Assembly (NCBI RefSeq): GCF_035594125.1
Contig: NW_026973759.1
Span: 145,001-209,000, forward strand
Length of the DNA: 64,000 nucleotides
Source of the DNA: Scylla paramamosain
Taxonomy: Eukaryota > Arthropoda > Malacostraca > Decapoda > Portunidae
Direction: 5' to 3'
The position numbers and the translations under genes are program-made. The notes under the pieces are model-generated. The model searched no databases. It saw nothing but the letters and a program-made list of their open reading frames with translations, and had not been told where the DNA came from. Below are positions 33,795-54,402 of this stretch, piece after piece; position 1 is the stretch's first letter; each line of letters begins with the position of its first letter.

Positions 33795-35684
33795 GCCAGT
33801 TGGTAATCAAAGAAAACAATAAATCTCGTTATTGTTTACGTAAATGAAAAAAAAAAAATGCACGGTTAGGTTATCTTGTTATCTTTCACCTCGTTCTTTG
33901 CAATGTAGGAGTGAACTCAAATAACCTGTACGTTCTCGCAACACCTTTAATTAACTGTCTCGAGGTCAGAACAGGAGGAAACAGGTGCGGCTGCTCACGT
34001 CTGGTCGTCATCAAGGTCAGCAAACTTGTGTAAACTTTGTGTTCCCTAGAATTGTGTTTAAAAGTTAGTGGAATTGGATTAAAAAAAAAAAAGATGAAAA
34101 GGTAAAAAAAAAAAAAAAAAAAATTCATCCTTGCACACATTTTGCTAGGTACGTTTTAGGTATAGATATGTCTTAATTTTCTCTGGTGAAGTTTATTCCT
34201 TTCCTTTATATAATATTATGGCGGGGTGTCTTTTCTCTTTTTATCTCCAGTAGGGGAAAGGAAGGTACGATGGTCATTCGCTGTATTATGAGTGGCATCT
34301 TATTTATTTATTTTATTTATTTTTTTTCATGTTTTCTCTTGGAGGGGAGAGGGAGATGAGAGAAGCACAGGCAGGAAAAGCATTCGTGTACTCTAATATC
34401 AGTTTGGTTGTATGATGCGTCGCTGTTCCTTTTTTCACTACAGATTCTATTAAAATACTTCATGGATTTTTTTTTTTTTTTCACCAAGCGTCACTTTTTC
34501 CCCAAGTTGTTATGCCGCTAACACGCTATGAAAATGAAGCTCCGTGTTTGCCGCCTCACTGTCCGGCATGGCGGCGTCCCGAGCCGGTGCTGCTGAATGA
34601 GTGGGTCGTGGGAGGAAAGAAAAGCAACACACGCCGTTACGAAGTTAAGTAGTTAGAAAGTTAAGACGACGCGCGACAAAATAAGAAAAAAAAAAAGCCT
34701 TGCAAAGATGAAGAGAATGCAGACATGATGAGGAAAGCAGCCTGAACGAGACAAACTGAGTCTTTTTATTATCTTTTCTCTCTTTCTTTTGGTTCAACTT
34801 TTTTGTTTCAGAATGAAGAGTGAAGTTTCCTCTTATTCTGCGTCTAATTTGACATGCATGTGGAGGCGCTGGTTATCGGAGTGAGTGATATGCTAAAAGT
34901 CGCCACTCAACATCAAGTACGAGCCAGTGGACAGGTATGCATGATTCAGACGTAAAGAAAGGCCAAGGTTCTTATGTGTACTAGTGCTGTCCTTCTAAAT
35001 ATAAGTGAATATCCCTGTTCTGCATGTGATGAAGAGCCCCTACAAGAACAAAGCAGCTGAATATTTCAAGAAAACGGTGTCTGAGACGTGTATGGATAGT
35101 AAATGGAAAATGGCTTAAAAAAAATGTTGAAAGCACAAAAAATCAACAGCAGTAGTAGCAGAAGAAGAACAAGAACAAGAAAAGAATAACAAGATTAAGA
35201 AAGTAACAAGAACAAGAACGAGGGGAAGAATGAACTGAATAGAAGCAACGTTTTCAAACAGCACATCATAAATAAAGCAGCAATACCGTAAAATGTCGCT
35301 GTAGCGTAAGCAGTATAAGCACACATCACATTACCAAGGCCAGACGAAGACAGGCAATTTTCGTTCTCCCACACAAAACAGAAAGGAAAGATGAGCAATG
35401 ACCTCCTTTTACATTTCCCTATTTGAGTTTGTCGTACTGCTGTCATTAAGCGCCGCGTGCTCGGAAGCCTCCCCTTTATGTGCCAGTGGTGTAGCGTAAA
35501 CCACTCCCTCGAAAATCGAACGACCCCACCACTTTTGGATTGTAGTATTGGACGAAGGCAAAGTTTACATGTTAAACATCGTTGTACCTTCAGTGTCCCA
35601 ATTACAATCACAAACAGACTGACGCAGGCCACACACACAGAGACATTCTGCCGCGGACAAACATGATCAGGTGCATTGGATGGT

Positions 35685-35690
<6 letters not shown>
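33795..35690. other. Non-coding stretch
   Basis: AT-rich with A and T runs (33847, 34081, 34106, 34468) and (GAA/CAA)-rich sequence at 35150-35225. No recognisable coding region. The long minus-strand frame over 35195-36124 runs through a CA repeat and has no family features. Confidence 0.45.

Positions 35691-35742
<52 letters not shown>
35689..35742. repeat. (CA)n microsatellite
   Basis: About 52 bp of CA repeat. Confidence 0.95.
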
Positions 35743-35744
<2 letters not shown>

Positions 35745-36376
35745 AATACTACAAACGAAACTGTTCCTCTACCCTGCGCTGCGACCGTGAAGGCTGCGAC
35801 GAACTGGTGAACTGAGAGAATGGAAGGGAAAGAATGCCACGCATTAAATAAAATTTTTTTTTTAAAATACGATTTAGAATAGAAAATCCTTATACCCTCT
35901 TTTTCCCATAACAGAAAAGACCGATTTTCCTTCCCTTGATATCGTGAAAACATGTCAAATTTACACTCTGAGAGACTATACGTAAACTGATACTCGTGTT
36001 TGTACGAGAGCTGGCAAGGAGCGAGGCGCGGGTAAGGGGCTGGAGCTTTGGCATGGGGAGTGAAGCAGGTGCAAGGAGGAAGCCTGGCGAGAACAAAGGG
36101 ATGAAAGGTAAACGTGAGAATCAACTGAGTGCTTAAGAGGTGTGAAGAGAGAGCAGGAGGAGGTGATGGAGGTGGAGATGGAAAGAGGAAGGTAAGGATT
36201 GAGGATATAAATATTCTCCCTTCCTTTACCTTGTTTTTTTTTTTAGTTCCTTTCTTTGTTTCACACCTTTCTTCCTTCCTACATTCATGCAGGTATTCAC
36301 TGTCGTACCTTTTCTTTACTCTTCTTTTTTTTCTCTTCCTTCTTTTTCTTCATTCTTTATTTTCCTTTCATCTTTT

Positions 36377-36377
<1 letters not shown>

Positions 36378-36472
<95 letters not shown>
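36378..36472. repeat. (TA)n microsatellite in C/T-rich region
   Basis: About 93 bp of TA repeat inside a pyrimidine-rich stretch (about 36220-36890) that holds no gene. Confidence 0.95.
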
Positions 36473-36474
<2 letters not shown>

Positions 36475-36889
36475 TCTTTCTTCTTTCATTAACGCCTTAT
36501 TTCCTTTCTTCCAATCCTACTTCTTTTTTCTTCTTCCCTTCCCCTCATCCTTTCTATAACCATCTCTTTCATTTTTACTTTCCTTCTCTTTAATTCATGT
36601 CTCTCTTCATTTTACTGTTCCTTCGTACTTTTTTTTTCATTCATTGATTCCTTCTATCCCTACTAGATTTATCCTTTAATCGCACTATATGTCCCTTCTT
36701 ACTATTCTTCTCCCTTTTCTTCTCAATACCTTTTTTTTTTTTTTTTTCAGGCACCATTTCTCTCCCTCCAGTTCAATCATATGTTCTTTCCTTCTCATTT
36801 TCCTCCATTTCTTTCTGCTACCTTTCCTTCTCGTGCACCATTCCTTTCCTTCCTATCTTCCTGCCTTCCTCAGATCCTCTCTCCTTTCC

Positions 36890-37725
36890 CACACGCAGCA
36901 GAGTGATGAGAAATGTCTGCAGGCAAGATTTAGAGGATTTCTGAGGACCTAGACTTGCGCAGCTGAATAAAATGACAAATTATGTATATGTGCGTGCTTA
37001 GCCATTAATTTATGCCTGAGCAGTTACCTTCAAGGGACGTTGTCTTCCGAGCGCTGGTGGCCATGCGGGAGTTTAGCGTCATGATCAATCACAGCCAGAC
37101 TAGAGACGCGGGAGGTGGAATTGTTACCGGTGAGAAAAGTGTAAGAGGCAGACCAGTAATTGTGAACGACTCTAGGTAGGAAAAAGGGAGTCCGTTGTGT
37201 AACTTAATCATTCACTCACTTATGTTAAGACTGTGAGATGTATAAAATGTAAATGCAAGTTCGATAATTTACTACAGTTGAGAAAATTTATTATGAAGGA
37301 TCCCTGCGAAAAAAAAAAAAAATAAATAAATAAAAATAAATAAATAAAAAGTCATTAACCTAACCGTTCACTCACATGAATAAAGACTTAGAGAGGCATG
37401 AAATATAAATATGCACAAGTTCAACAGTTTACCACATCAGAAAGAAACCTTTGAAAACTGTACCATTCACTCAAATAAATTAAGACTTATAGAGGAGAGG
37501 TATAAAATATAAATGCAATCTCAATAATAATAATAAGAGATGTTTTACTTGAGGGCTTCTTAAGATAAATTGGAGGAAGAGGGGAGGAGAAGCAGGAGTG
37601 TGGCTTGGAGTGGAGAAGGAGAGACACTGGAGGAGGGAGGAAGGAGGCGTGGAGGAGAAAGGTGGAAATTAAAGGCATTTTGAGTGTGGGAAGCGATATG
37701 ACAACACTGGTCGTAAGAAAATGAA
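36890..37725. other. Non-coding stretch with a diverged local repeat
   Basis: The segment 'cattcactca..t.a.t.aagactt/g.gag.g.ata.aaatgtaaatgcaa' recurs near 37210, 37368 and 37465, suggesting three old copies about 100-155 bp apart. (AAAT)n lies at 37320-37350. No gene seen. Confidence 0.4.
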
Positions 37726-37729
37726 AACC

Positions 37730-37965
37730 GAAGGAGGAGGAGGAGGAGGAGGAGGAGAGAACAAAAATATGAGAGGAAGAAGAAACGTTGACGGTGTTAG
37801 AGAAGAAGAAGAAGAAAAAGGAAAAGAAGAAGAAGAAGAAGAGGAGGAGGAGAAGGAGGAGAAGAAGGAGGAAGAAGAAAAGGAGGAGGAGGAGGAGGAG
37901 GAGGAGGAGGAGAAGGAGGAGGAGGAGGAGGAGGAGGAGGAGGAAGGAAGGAACATAAAAAAAAC

Positions 37966-38062
<97 letters not shown>

Positions 38063-38066
38063 GGGG
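37730..38066. repeat. Purine tract: (GGA)n/(GAA)n then (GA)n
   Basis: About 220 bp of GGA/GAA/GAG triplets (37735-37950) followed by about 88 bp of (GA)n (37972-38059). It is almost free of pyrimidines on the + strand, so triplex (H-DNA) formation is possible. Confidence 0.95.

Positions 38067-42960
<4,894 letters not shown>

Positions 42961-43025
<65 letters not shown>
42961..43025. repeat. (CT)n microsatellite
   Basis: About 64 bp of CT repeat. Confidence 0.95.
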
Positions 43026-43029
<4 letters not shown>

Positions 43030-43572
43030 CTCGTACTTTTGTTGCCCCGCGCTCAACTTCGGTGCACCGCCACACAGACGCGGCTGAATTACAGAAGCGA
43101 CGTAAAATCCAATTCGAAATGAGACTTGTCCGGTTGCTACCATGATACTGTCTGCTTCTGGGACTCACTATCTGTATGAGGTGCCCCGTCACACAAGTAA
43201 GCGGCTTTATTGGGGCAGGAGGACACGGAGGATAAAGAAGAAGAGGAGGAGGCCAGAGGGTACAAAAGGAAAGAGAGAAAGAGAGGGAGAGGGCAACAGT
43301 AGCAAGAGAGAGAGAGAAAAAAAAAAGCACGTATATGTTATGCAATCCTCGTAAAGTGTTTTTATTATTCTTTTGGACAGGAGAGAGAGAAAATTGAACG
43401 TGTGAGAGGAAGGTTTAGAGCGTCGAGGAGGGAAGTGAAGGCAAGGGCCGTGGATGGAGCATAACGAACGAGGCGAGGACGAAAGTACAGTGAAAAGGGA
43501 ACGTTGAGTCGACAGTGAAAAGTTTATTACGTGCTTTCTGTCTCTATAAAACGCTTGTAAAAATGGACTCTA

Positions 43573-43575
<3 letters not shown>

Positions 43576-43634
<59 letters not shown>
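43576..43634. repeat. Compound (CA)n(GA)n microsatellite
   Basis: About 28 bp of CA directly followed by about 28 bp of GA. Confidence 0.93.
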
Positions 43635-43640
<6 letters not shown>

Positions 43641-43880
43641 GGAGGAGGTGGTAGTATATATACAATAGGTACGTTTTTATTCTTCATTTTTCCTTTTTTA
43701 AATTTTATGTTTCCTTCCCAGACGCCAAAATGTCAGACGTACCTGCATGACAGTCACTTTAATATTTCCTTCCTGCGAGCTTCGTGTCAATTTAGGGAAA
43801 AGTGTCTTAAACGCCACGGCTTTTCCTGCATGAGTGCTTGTAATTTCAACGTCTACGGGGCTAAATGAACACATGCTTGC

Positions 43881-43883
<3 letters not shown>

Positions 43884-43941
<58 letters not shown>
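43884..43941. repeat. (CA)n microsatellite
   Basis: About 56 bp of CA repeat. Confidence 0.95.
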
Positions 43942-43942
<1 letters not shown>

Positions 43943-44039
43943 AATTCTAGACGAGGTGCAGGAAATACTTTCTCTCTTTCAATGTTATTTTTTCCCTTCA
44001 GAGTGACGTGACGTGTACATAAAACCAACACATTATCAG

Positions 44040-44400
44040 GAAAGGAAAAGTTATCTCCTTTTCCTCCTCCTTTCCAGTCCCTTCTTTCCTACTGCTTTCG
44101 TTACCCACTTCTTTTTTTTATTTCTTTTAATCCTTTTCCTGATTTTTTTTTGTGTAATCATTATTTTATTCCTTTTTTTTCTTTTATATCGTCATCAGAT
44201 TCACAAATATTATGTTTAGATACATTAATTTCATCACTTTTTCACTCCTTTCATCAACCACTTCTTTTTTTAATTCTTTTAATCCTTTACCTGACATTCA
44301 TTTTCTTATATAATCATTATATTTCTCCTCTTTATCTCGTCTCCTCATCAGATTCAAAGTCTCGAGTCTAGATGCATTAATTTCATCATTTTTCTCCTCC
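44040..44400. repeat. Diverged two-copy duplication, about 170 bp period
   Basis: The block 'acttcttttttt..ttcttttaatccttt.cctga.tt' followed by 'aatcattat' and 'tc.tcatcagattca.a' occurs near 44108 and 44261. It is pyrimidine-rich with no gene. Copies are clearly related but with many differences. Confidence 0.55.
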
Positions 44401-44409
44401 CCTCCTCAG

Positions 44410-45974
44410 ACCTCGTCGAGAAGACACACACCTGGGCGTCTCCAGGATCCTTCTGACACACAGGTAAGCCCACGTGTCCATTACAAGTCGCTCAGGTAGA
44501 AATGAGGTAAGGATCAAGGCTTACCTAAGATCTGCTCCCTGTCCCTCCCCCCTTCTCTCTTTTTGTATTATTCTTTGTATTAATTACCTCTTTGGCGTCG
44601 TCTGTGTCCTCTTAGTGTGCGTCTGTTCTCCTCATCCTCCTTTTTTTTCCGTCCTCTTCCTCCTCCTCCACCAAGAGATAGTATGCAGCCATCCTTGAGA
44701 GCTGAGGAAGGGGAAGGAGTGAAAGGAAGTGAAGAAGAGGCACAAGAAGAGTAGGAAGCCTGTGCAGGGCGGAGAGGAGCAGGTAGTGTGCAGGCTGGAG
44801 GAGCAGAGGCTTGTTAGATGAGATTACTGGGCGGAATGGGCGGCACGAAGGAGGTGCGTAATTACACCAACCAATAATTGCAAACGTAAACTTTCGGGTC
44901 GTGGCGCCTGAATTACCGCCAATAATTATCTGGCAGCAGGCGATTCCCACACCCTGGCCACCGCTTTGCCGCCGCCCGTGACTCTGACTCCCGGCCGGCA
45001 ATGCAGCTCAGGTTGTTCCTCCGTCAGTAGAAGCAACTATAAAGGAGGTTTAGTGGAGGAAAGCTTGTATTGTTGTCAGTGTGGCGGGTTTATGTTATCA
45101 CGTGTAGTTGTATGTATCGAGAACACCTGATTCGCTTCTCGTGATAAGTTATGATGGTCTTAATCAGTGAATCGTTTTGTCTCTAACATCATGCACCGTT
45201 GCTGTCATATACTGTGTTCTGCTTTTGCTGCTTTTCTTCCTCCTCTTCTTAATCTTTATTTTCCTCCTTCTCTTCCTTCTTTTTTATTTTTCTCCTTCTC
45301 CTTGTTCTTGTTCTTGTCCTCTTTCTCGCTCTTTCACTTCTCTCTCTCTCCCTCCCCTTCTCTTCCTCCTCCTCCTCCTCCCTCCACACAGACACACTTC
45401 CCCCCTCTTCCACTTCCATTTCCATACCTACAATTGCGCTACAAACAGCAACATAACAGCAACAACAAAGACAACAAAATGAGGGCAACACTTCACTCCA
45501 CAGACTGCCTTTACTATGCGTCTCTTGACACGGACAGAGTAACATCAATGAAAGATCAGAAGTGAGGGACAACTGACACTGCCTCTGTGAAACGCACCAG
45601 TGGAAACAAACTCACCCCAACCTCGTCTTTTGCGTCTTCCTCCCCCACCGACGCCTTGAAGATTAATTAGAGCGTGTCCAAGGAAGGAAGGGGGATTTTG
45701 CAGGTTGGTTTGCTGTATTACTCTGGCCAGTGGATATCGGGTGGACGAGAAAGACGCTTACTGGGGTCTGGTGGGTAGTCTTCATGTGTGATATGGCTGG
45801 AAACTGTACTCGGGAAGGTGGCTATACATAAATTCAGTTGCTTCTTAGATATATTGAGTTAATTCTTAGAGATAATTAAGTAAGGATGCTTGAAAGGTTT
45901 AGATTTTGAACGGTATCGCTTTGGTGGTTTTGAGAAGAAAATCAGAGTTCATTTTTGGGAATTACGGTATGAAT

Positions 45975-45975
<1 letters not shown>
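44410..45975. other. Non-coding stretch
   Basis: C/T-rich blocks at 44540-44670 and 45215-45420. No recognisable gene. Frames of 130 codons here are low-complexity Leu/Ser/Phe-rich. Confidence 0.4.
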
Positions 45976-46036
<61 letters not shown>

Positions 46037-46080
46037 AAGTTTCATGTTTACTGTACATCTTTTCCTCTTCACTATGAAAT

Positions 46081-46140
<60 letters not shown>
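45976..46140. repeat. (GT)n and (GA)n microsatellites 50 bp apart
   Basis: (GT)n at about 45977-46034 and (GA)n at about 46085-46139. Confidence 0.95.
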
Positions 46141-46141
<1 letters not shown>

Positions 46142-46261
46142 AAATGGAAGAGGAAAAAGCAAGAAATTATCGAGTGAAAAGGAGGGAGAAAAATTCCTTC
46201 ATAAAACCTTCTCTCCAGCCTCTGTGGTAATTAAATTATTGCTTCCACCTCCAGACTAAAT

Positions 46262-46264
<3 letters not shown>

Positions 46265-46344
<80 letters not shown>
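46265..46344. repeat. (CT)n microsatellite
   Basis: About 78 bp of CT repeat. Confidence 0.95.
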
Positions 46345-48271
<1,927 letters not shown>

Positions 48272-48923
48272 GGGAGTTTTTTGTGAGGAGTGTTGTGGTG
48301 TGTTTAGTGTGGGGTTAACGCTGAGTGAGGTTGTGGTATGTAGCTTTCATACCTTCCTTTAGTTAGTTTTTACTCCCTCGTTTTTCCTCCGAGTGCCCCT
48401 CTACCTTATTTGTTACGACTCTCCTCTTTATCCACCACCTTTTTAGTCATCGTCCTCCTCCTCCTCCACTTCACTCCTTCACAACCTCCTCTATTATCTC
48501 CTCCTGCCGCAAGATGCCCCCCACACTTCTGGCAGAGTGAAAAAAATAACCATGGTCAAAGCACTCAGGGTTCCGTGTCAGCACTTCGCCTTTCCCTGCA
48601 CGAAACATTTAACCAATTACTAGTTTTTCCAGGAATTCGTGTACCAAAGCTTTGCCCGGCTGGCCCATCACGAGAACGCTCCCCCACCCAACACACGCCT
48701 ATACTCTACAAAAATAAGTAAATAAAACAAATGAATACAGAACGAAGTGAATGAATGAATAAAACACTCTTACTGCTGCTGCTGCTGCTGTTGTAGCGTG
48801 GACTATAGAAACCGCGCAACACTAAAACTTCAATTCTGAGGCTCGTGTGCTGCCTGATAACGATTTGATTTCTGTATCCTGCAGTGAAGTAAAGACAGGT
48901 GGAATGGCTGAGCGAGAGGGCAC

Positions 48924-48925
<2 letters not shown>

Positions 48926-48992
<67 letters not shown>
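48926..48992. repeat. (CA)n microsatellite
   Basis: About 64 bp of CA, followed by (GCAC)n and (GATA/GACA)n-like units to 49023. Confidence 0.95.
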
Positions 48993-48994
<2 letters not shown>

Positions 48995-49076
48995 GCACGC
49001 ACGGATAGACAGACAGATAGATAAGTCACGTAATACATTAGATAACTATATACACACAAATTATATACATATTTAC

Positions 49077-49227
<151 letters not shown>

Positions 49228-49272
49228 TTGTCAAATATGTTGCACACTGAACTTCACACACTAACTAGAAAT

Positions 49273-49273
<1 letters not shown>

Positions 49274-49349
<76 letters not shown>
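49274..49349. repeat. (CA)n microsatellite
   Basis: About 74 bp of CA repeat. Confidence 0.95.
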
Positions 49350-49350
<1 letters not shown>

Positions 49351-49432
49351 CGTGCCGCCTGTCTCCCTCTCGCTCTCCTCAGCCCCCGCTGCCCTGTCTG
49401 CCAGCTAATTATCGGAGATCTTGCCTAGCGAC

Positions 49433-49560
49433 GGGAGATCCAGGGCGCGGGACGGGAAGATATTTGGTGCCAGTGACGGGATGGGATCTGAGGGCAGCGG
49501 CGGGAAGGAATGTGGGTCCAGGGACGGGAGATGTGGAGGCAGAGACGGGAGGAAATGTTG
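49433..49560. repeat. Degenerate G-rich minisatellite, about 24-bp unit
   Basis: Units start with 'gacggga' (49451, 49475, 49499 as ggcggga, 49522, 49543) and continue with a variable 'agat/tggg...tggg/gcc/cagg' part. Five or six diverged copies. Confidence 0.6.
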
Positions 49561-49586
49561 GAGGATATATTAGTTTTTGGAGGGAA

Positions 49587-49587
49587 G

Positions 49588-49655
<68 letters not shown>

Positions 49656-49664
49656 CATTATTAC

Positions 49665-49705
<41 letters not shown>

Positions 49706-49758
49706 GTTTTTGGAGGGAAGGTTATTATTATTATTATTATTATTAATATTATTATTGC

Positions 49759-49821
<63 letters not shown>

Positions 49822-49860
49822 CATTATTACTATTATTATCTTTATTATCATTATTATATT
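49587..49860. repeat. (ATT)n microsatellite with duplicated interruption
   Basis: About 115 bp and about 140 bp of ATT repeat. The 19-bp sequence agtttttggagggaaggtt precedes both halves (49573 and 49705), so the second half looks like a duplication of flank plus repeat. Confidence 0.9.
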
Positions 49861-49892
49861 ACTTATTGTTATTGACATAAGTTTGCTTCTGC

Positions 49893-49895
<3 letters not shown>

Positions 49896-49976
<81 letters not shown>
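49896..49976. repeat. (GA)n microsatellite
   Basis: About 77 bp of GA repeat. Confidence 0.95.
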
Positions 49977-49978
<2 letters not shown>

Positions 49979-50113
49979 AGACGGAGGATGGAGAGTGACA
50001 GGCGAGGGAGGGACGGAGGAGAGGGAGATGGGGGGGGAGTGTATAGCGGGGAAATTGATCCTCCACAACAAGTATGTCACGATCTATTGTGTTCATGGTA
50101 AGGGATCGCCTTT

Positions 50114-50852
50114 TGCTTCACCACTAAGGGCTACCCTAGTGCAGGATTACCGTGTGTTTGCAGCGTGTAAGAAAAAAGTAACATTGACACCTTTGATCTG
50201 GTCTCTGGGTGGACATACGGCTCGCCGCTACAAAGGCAAAACTAATATCATAGTAAGACTAACCTTGTTGTGATGACCACGTGAGGTGTTGGGAGAAGCC
50301 ACTGCCTGCCTCAGTACAGAGTTGTGTTCGCTGCGCCAAGAGTTGTATTATCTTCCTCAGCGCTCCTGCGATGCTCCTAGTGTCCTGAGGCGGCAGCAAT
50401 CCCATGTTTACTTTTCGTTTGCTCTTCTCTCGTCCAGCAGCTCACACACCTGCACATCAGAGGCCACACAGTCATCATACCCACGCACTGCACGCCGCTG
50501 CACGCCCTGGCTGCTGCTCACAGGTTGTGTTTTCAAATTACAAGCAGTAACCAAACGGTCCCACATTGGACCTTCGCGCGCCAAGTAGTGACGTCAAGTT
50601 TGCTGCTGGCGGAGAGATACACCTCCCTGACGGTGAGACGGTGCCACCTCATCATTCATTTCCTGTATTGTTTTATCCTTATATGTGATTTTTTTAAGCC
50701 GTGATGGTTTGTGATGAAACTTACAGTGTTATCATAGCATAATTTTAAGGGTTTATAAGGACAGTGGATGTACGTATAGTTTAGTAACATCACTACCTCA
50801 TCGTAACTATATTACTTGCCTCCGCCCCTCCCTCTCTCCTTCCCTCCTCTCG
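50114..50852 (+). repeat. Large inverted repeat, left arm
   Basis: Pairs in reverse orientation with 54403-55108. Shared landmarks in order: gcttcaccac.aagg, accgtg.gtttgcag, gctacaa.ggcaa, gaccacgtgaggtgttggga, ctcagtacagagttgtgttc, cctgaggcggcagcaatccc, cacgcactgcacgccgctgc, gacgtcaagtttgctgctgg, gatggtttgtgatgaaa and tggatgtacgtatagttta. The arms have diverged moderately, with indels. Confidence 0.85.
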
Positions 50853-51140
50853 TCCCTCCTTCCTTCAACCGTCTCTTCCCTACGCCTTCCCACCGCCGCA
50901 TATCCAGACACCTCTGTACACCACAACAAATTTGAAAAGAGGATATGCAGGGAAGAGTTTCAAGTCATAGTAAAATATTGGTAACACTTCAGAAGACGTG
51001 GAAGAAATCGTATTCAATCTTATGTAGGCTGCTCATATATTCATAATCCTATATACAGTTTTGGGAGTGTCTTCTATTACGCATGTCATCTTTCCTTTTC
51101 GTTATCGTTGTTGTTATGGTTCTTCTCCTCCTCCTACTCT

Positions 51141-51181
<41 letters not shown>

Positions 51182-51454
51182 CTGCAGCACTGAATCTGAG
51201 ATGCTTGGGGTTACTCCATCTTCGTAACGCTTCCCCTTAAGGCAAATCTTTTCGATATTGGATTACTTCCCGCCACGGACGAGTGACAACCCCGCACGTC
51301 CTGACAACCCTAGGAATCCAATAAGTGTCGCCAGAATTTACGACGCTTCGTGAATAGAATGAAGTAGATGGCGACCTGGCAGCGCTACCCCCGCTAAATC
51401 CAGTAATAGTGGAAGTAATAGCAGGAGTATTAGTACGTACGGAGCAGTTTAAGC

Positions 51455-51466
51455 AGTAGTAGCAGC

Positions 51467-51511
<45 letters not shown>
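51455..51511. repeat. (AGT)n microsatellite
   Basis: About 50 bp of AGT/AGC triplets. Confidence 0.9.
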
Positions 51512-51513
<2 letters not shown>

Positions 51514-52406
51514 ATAGTAGCAGCCTCAATGATAACAAAAAGCAACACTATAGGCAAAGTTACATTGTGTGCGTTTGTATCATCTGTCTATTCAGCTGTA
51601 AATGTACCCCATGTGTGAGTGTGTGTGTGTGTATGTATGTGTGTGTGTGTGTGTTGTGCTACACCAGTGAGCTCAGCCACAGTGGTATATCACGGTGTGT
51701 GCCGGTGTGTGCGTGGCGTGTGCTACCTCTGACAGCGTCCATCATGAAAAAATGCTTTGAACTCCGGAACAACTTGTCGACAGGGAATAATGTCCAGCCC
51801 CGAAACGATGCCGCTCAGATGGAGTGTAACACATCGCCCCAAATCGTAGCAGTCGCCTGGTATTATGTTACCGTCAGAATGTAGCATCGATTACGTCATT
51901 AAAACCCCTACAGGTTAGATATTCCTGCAGCAAGGTTACGTCAATATCGATCGGTTATTGAAATATTTTCACGACATGAGCGAAATCATACTGTATATCA
52001 CTAGAATCTATGGAGATTTAACAGAAGCTTTAAAATCATAGAAAAGTTAATATTGATGAATGTCCTTAGAAAAAAAAAAAAATATCACCAAATGATAATG
52101 AGAGACATTCGTTTCAAAACTTAAGTGACAATGTATTTTGCATGTCTTTCTGAAGAATTACTGTACTGTTGCTGGAGAGGAATGAGTCACAAGCAAATGA
52201 TGTTGTAGAGAATATAGTGAGTCCGCTTCATAGGAGGTGAGGCAAATATTTCAACCAAAAATGTTTTTAAAATAGCATAGCGTGTAATATTATTTACTTA
52301 TTTACTTGTTATTACATTCATTCCTTTATCCCAGTGACGAGCTGTAAAAATGTGGTTGTATTTCCATTCCATTCTTTCTAACTGAAATGTACACCTTTGC
52401 CTTTTC

Positions 52407-52541
<135 letters not shown>

Positions 52542-52909
52542 AGGGAACATTGGGCAACTATATGTATATATACAGTAGATATGAATAGAAACATTCATAA
52601 CAAGTGTTACTGGTGCTTATCTAATCTAATATAATAATACACTACTGATATGTATTATCCGACTTGTATACGCCATGTAAGTACACCTTGACACAGCTCT
52701 TATGTGGAAGAATAGATTGTGTTATGTACTGTTTGTGCAGCCTTCCCTGCGCTGCCGCCTGTCACGTGCACTCCAGCGTCCACTTCCTTCTGTACACCAA
52801 TCATTCTTCAAGGAAAGGTCACCGCAGTCTCTTGGCCATTGAAGGGACGCCTACAGGGAGCAGCGCACACAACAACAGCCCTGGGCAGGCCTTTCCCTTC
52901 CAGCATAGT

Positions 52910-52910
<1 letters not shown>

Positions 52911-52969
<59 letters not shown>
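52911..52969. repeat. (CA)n microsatellite
   Basis: About 56 bp of CA repeat. Confidence 0.95.
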
Positions 52970-53469
52970 TTCATTCTTCATTCTTTATATGTACACACAA
53001 CAGTACCAGATTCCCTTCTCCTACACCAGCACATCCTTAATAGAAGTTTTGCAATTGTATCCGCATGTAGTCCCTCCTCGCCCCTCGCCTCTCAGAGCCT
53101 CGCCCTTCCCTCAGGTACACCCACGAGGCTCGCGGATGTTATTGTCACAGCCTTGTGTAACGCTGGATGCCTGTGTGTTCCTTTGCCCAGCGCTGCCTCG
53201 CTTGTTTGGGGAGCTTCAAGTTAAGCTAGTAGAGAGATAGAGGGGAAGGGAGAGAGAGGGGGAGAGAGTACCAGAAACTCCGCCTAACAGACAGACGGAC
53301 AGGCAGAAAGTGAGTGTAATATAAGGTGTACTGGTAATGCACTTCCGGCCGACAGGACACGTGACAGCCATTGGATTCTTATTTTGAAGTTTGTTTTTTT
53401 TTCGCGGGCGGGTGTGGGTTGGATGTGTTGTACTGGAAATGTAACGAGGAGGAAAGTGGACAGCAGGTA

Positions 53470-53485
53470 GACACACACACACACA

Positions 53486-53562
<77 letters not shown>
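53470..53562. repeat. Compound (CA)n(CT)n microsatellite
   Basis: About 20 bp of CA then about 72 bp of CT. Confidence 0.95.
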
Positions 53563-53563
<1 letters not shown>

Positions 53564-54402
53564 CGCGAGGGACTACCGCCCGTCACCACTTTTGAACTTT
53601 AATACCTAAACTTTTTAATTCTGAGACGCTCCTCCGGCGGTGCGTCGTGACGAAAAGTTGCTGGCATTATTTTTGCAGAGTTTAGCCGCCGCCTTTACAT
53701 TTCGTTACGTCTTCCTCTCGGTCATTGAGTGGCATCCCTTTAGACACCTGTGGCGGAGATGACGCGGGCAACACGACATGGTTATAGAAGTTTTCCTTCA
53801 CGCATTGCTTCCAACTCCCGAATTTAGTTGTAGTGAGGCTGAGGTGGCGCTGGTGGCGGCTGAGTACTCGCCTTTCTAACCTAAGTGATACCAGAGTTCG
53901 TCCTCTTTAAGTTTGAAATAGTCAAACTTATATCAATGTTTAATATCGAATTTCTTACAAATATAAACATTTTTCAAGGTTCGTCCATCTACATTCACTT
54001 GAGTATTACATGTATTTTAAAAAGACTTCCCTCAAATACGTATCTACTAAACTATTCAGGATGCAATGCGCGTAGTTTCACGGATTCTCTGACTTTACTG
54101 TGAATAGAAAATCTTCCTCACAGATATACCGTTGTCAGATTCGTTATGGTGTGCGGAGATGGCCGGATATGTGGTGGTGGAAAGGTGGACGAAAGGGAGA
54201 CACGGTGGAAGACACGAAAGAAGGAGAGTGGGTTGGACAGAAAGAGGGAGGGAGCGCTTGTTCTCCATAACAATACATAAAAAGACAATGATTTTTAAAG
54301 TGTACTGAGATCTATTATGATTAAAACCTTGAGTAATGTTATCAAAACCTTCTATACTTCATCACGAAGGCCACGAAAACTACATAAGGACGGACGCAGA
54401 GC

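Noticed and set aside
35195..36124. 309-codon minus-strand open frame
   Set aside because: Runs through a CA repeat translated as poly-Cys/Val, with no domain or motif. Other frames nearby are also open by chance.
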